Shown here piece by piece: positions 41,190 through 42,963 of a stretch of 42,963 nt of DNA. The position numbers were made by a program, and so were the translations under genes. The DNA is taken from assembly GCA_017483985.1 (NCBI GenBank), contig JAFUUB010000070.1, forward strand, positions 1 through 42,963. The letters are read 5' to 3'. The DNA is from Bacteroidales bacterium. GTDB taxonomy: Bacteria; Bacteroidota; Bacteroidia; Bacteroidales; UBA932. Below the pieces are notes generated by a model. That model ran no database searches. It had not been told where the DNA came from and worked only from the letters and a program-made list of their open reading frames with translations. Positions within the stretch are counted from its first letter, which is position 1, and the number at the start of each line of letters is the position of its first letter.

Positions 41190-42963
41190 TTAGTTGCGGA
41201 GGACCACCTGCTCTCCGGCCACGTCGACGGTAATGGCGGAATCCTTCCGGACCGTGCCGGAGAGGATGGCCGTAGCCAGTTGGTTGACCAGTTCGCGCTG
41301 CATCAGCCGTTTGACCGGCCGGGCACCGTAGGACGGGTCGTATCCCTTCTCCGTCATGTAGTCCTCGAAAGCCGGGGTGAAGGTCAGCTGGATGCCGTCT
41401 TCGGTCAGCTTGGCCTGGAGCTCCCGCATCTGGATGTGCAGGATCTCGCGCACGTCGCTCTTGGTCAGCGGGTCGAACATCAGGATCTCGTCGATCCGGT
41501 TCAGGAACTCCGGCCGGACCGTCTGCTTGAGCACGTCGATCACCTTGCCCTTGCACTCCTCGAGGAGCTGGCGGCGGCGGGCGATGGCGCCCATGTCGGC
41601 CTGCGGATCCTTGCCCGTCACTTCGGGCAGCCGCTCCATGTAGGCCTGGATCAGCTCGGAACCGGCATTGGAGGTCATGATCAGGATGGTGTTCTTGAAG
41701 TCCAGCGTCCGGCCCTTGTTGTCGGTCAGACGGCCGTCGTCCAGGACCTGCAGCAGGATGTTGAACACATCCGGATGCGCCTTCTCGATCTCGTCCAGCA
41801 GGACCACGGAATACGGTTTGCGCCGCACGGCTTCGGTCAGTTGGCCGCCTTCATCGTATCCCACGTAGCCCGGAGGCGCACCGATCAGCCGGCTGACCGT
41901 GTGCCGCTCCTGGTATTCGCTCATGTCGATACGGGTCATCATGTTCTCATCATTGAACAGGAACTCCGCGAGGGCCTTGGCCAGTTCGGTCTTGCCGACG
42001 CCGGTCGTTCCCATGAACAGGAAGGAGCCGATGGGACGCTTCTCGTTCGACAGGCCGGCCCGGTTGCGCCGGACCGCATCCGCCACCGCCTGGATGGCCG
42101 GATCCTGGCCGATCACCCGCTTGTGCAGGGCTTCTTCCATCCGCAGCAGCTTCTCCTTCTCGCTCTCCAGCATCCGCTTGACCGGGATGCCCGTCCACTT
42201 GGCCACGACTTCCGCGATATCTTCCGGGGTAACCGCCTCGGTGACAATCGGATCCTTGATCTGGGCCTGCTTGGCCGAAAGGTCGTCGATCCGTTTGCTG
42301 AGCTCGGCCATCCGGCCGTAGCGCAGCTCCGCGACCTTGCCGTAATCGCCGGCACGTTCGGCCGCCTGCGCCTGGATCTTGTAATCTTCCAGCTGCTGGC
42401 GGGCCTCCTGCAGGTCGTTCAGGATCCCTTTTTCCTCATTCCACCGCTTCATCAGGGCATCCCGCTGGGTGCCGAGATCGGCGAGCTGCTGCTCGATCTT
42501 CTCGAGCTTCAGGCTGACGCCTTCGCGTTTGATGGCTTCCTTCTCGATCTCCAGTTGGCGGATCTTGGAGTTCAAGTCGTCGATCGGCTCCGGTACGGAG
42601 TTCATTTCCAGCCGCAGTTTGGACGCCGCCTCATCGATCAGGTCGATGGCCTTGTCCGGAAGGAAACGGTTGGTGATATACCGGTGCGACAGGTTGACGG
42701 CCGCGATCAGGGCATCGTCCTCGATGCGCACGCGGTGGTGGTTCTCATATTTTTCCTTCAGTCCACGCAGGATCGAAATCGATTCCGCGGGCGACGGCTC
42801 GTCGACCATGACCATCTGGAAACGGCGTTCCAGGGCCTTGTCGGCCTCGAAATACTTCTGGTACTCATCCAGGGTCGTCGAACCGATGGTCCGCAGTTCG
42901 CCGCGGGCCAGGGCCGGTTTCAGGATATTGGACGCATCCATGGCACCGGGGGTCTTGCCGGCA
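41190..42963 (-). CDS. clpB: ATP-dependent chaperone ClpB (partial; the 5' part lies beyond the right edge)
   Basis: The last 590 codons of the disaggregase that, with DnaK/DnaJ/GrpE, pulls apart aggregated protein. Visible: the end of the first nucleotide-binding domain ([18 protein letters not shown], a rearrangement-free match to the family), the M-domain coiled coil ([17 protein letters not shown] to [13 protein letters not shown]), and the second ATPase domain with Walker A GTTGVGKT and Walker [11 protein letters not shown], the pore loop GYVGYDEGG, and a normal C-terminal small domain ending VVLRN. It is intact within the window. A terminator follows. Heat-shock regulation is expected for the family, but its promoter is not in view. 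Confidence 0.97.
   Translation of the reverse strand, partial: AGKTPGAMDASNILKPALARGELRTIGSTTLDEYQKYFEADKALERRFQMVMVDEPSPAESISILRGLKEKYENHHRVRIEDDALIAAVNLSHRYITNRFLPDKAIDLIDEAASKLRLEMNSVPEPIDDLNSKIRQLEIEKEAIKREGVSLKLEKIEQQLADLGTQRDALMKRWNEEKGILNDLQEARQQLEDYKIQAQAAERAGDYGKVAELRYGRMAELSKRIDDLSAKQAQIKDPIVTEAVTPEDIAEVVAKWTGIPVKRMLESEKEKLLRMEEALHKRVIGQDPAIQAVADAVRRNRAGLSNEKRPIGSFLFMGTTGVGKTELAKALAEFLFNDENMMTRIDMSEYQERHTVSRLIGAPPGYVGYDEGGQLTEAVRRKPYSVVLLDEIEKAHPDVFNILLQVLDDGRLTDNKGRTLDFKNTILIMTSNAGSELIQAYMERLPEVTGKDPQADMGAIARRRQLLEECKGKVIDVLKQTVRPEFLNRIDEILMFDPLTKSDVREILHIQMRELQAKLTEDGIQLTFTPAFEDYMTEKGYDPSYGARPVKRLMQRELVNQLATAILSGTVRKDSAITVDVAGEQVVLRN

Overview
The window looks like chromosomal DNA of a G+C-rich member of the Bacteroidales, probably a gut commensal. 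Supporting signs are two SusC/SusD pairs, BACON and carboxypeptidase-regulatory-like domains, tandem DUF4230 proteins, many lipoproteins, and promoters of the Bacteroidetes type (TTTG, 19-20 bases, TAnnTTTG) instead of the E. coli type. Genus cannot be fixed from sequence alone. No rRNA, insertion sequence, CRISPR array or prophage was seen.

Layout. 1-4683: a host-glycan exoglycosidase pair, a GH20 beta-hexosaminidase and a divergent GH29 alpha-L-fucosidase. The hexosaminidase is translationally coupled (TGATG) to a LOG-family gene that carries an in-frame TAA. 4726-6491: upp and asnA, divergent. 6492-16780: a six-gene operon read leftward, with a TonB-dependent receptor without SusD, a DUF4876 lipoprotein, a DUF6850 barrel-like protein, an unrecognised lipoprotein, a zincin metalloprotease and a BACON/leucine-rich-repeat lipoprotein. 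This is the best candidate here for an undescribed surface system. 16933-17613: an M15 peptidase lipoprotein. 17664-22195: SusD plus a SusC split by a frameshift in the plug. 22376-25011: a MATE exporter and two DUF4230 proteins. 25021-32120: an intact SusC/SusD pair followed by a GH9 glycosidase, a small polysaccharide utilisation locus.

32283-42963 is mostly housekeeping: nitroreductase, GlsB/YeaQ protein, a winged-helix regulator with a six-helix membrane protein, tRNA-Gly(GCC), a flavin reductase, pheS, a secreted small protein, a C69 dipeptidase, an AAA/DUF234 ATPase and the 3' part of clpB. Inside it, 34254-35592 stands out. An A+T-rich orphan lipoprotein gene is flanked on both sides by non-coding DNA that holds four alternately oriented copies of a short arm (AAAGAACA on one side, GGTGTC on the other), next to a tRNA gene.

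How the genes work together: the hexosaminidase and fucosidase would trim mucin or milk-type glycans. The intact SusCD-GH9 set would bind, import and cut a plant-type or other beta-glycan. The six-gene operon would capture something, perhaps protein or peptide, at the outer membrane. Product names rest on recognisable motifs and family resemblance; no database search was possible.
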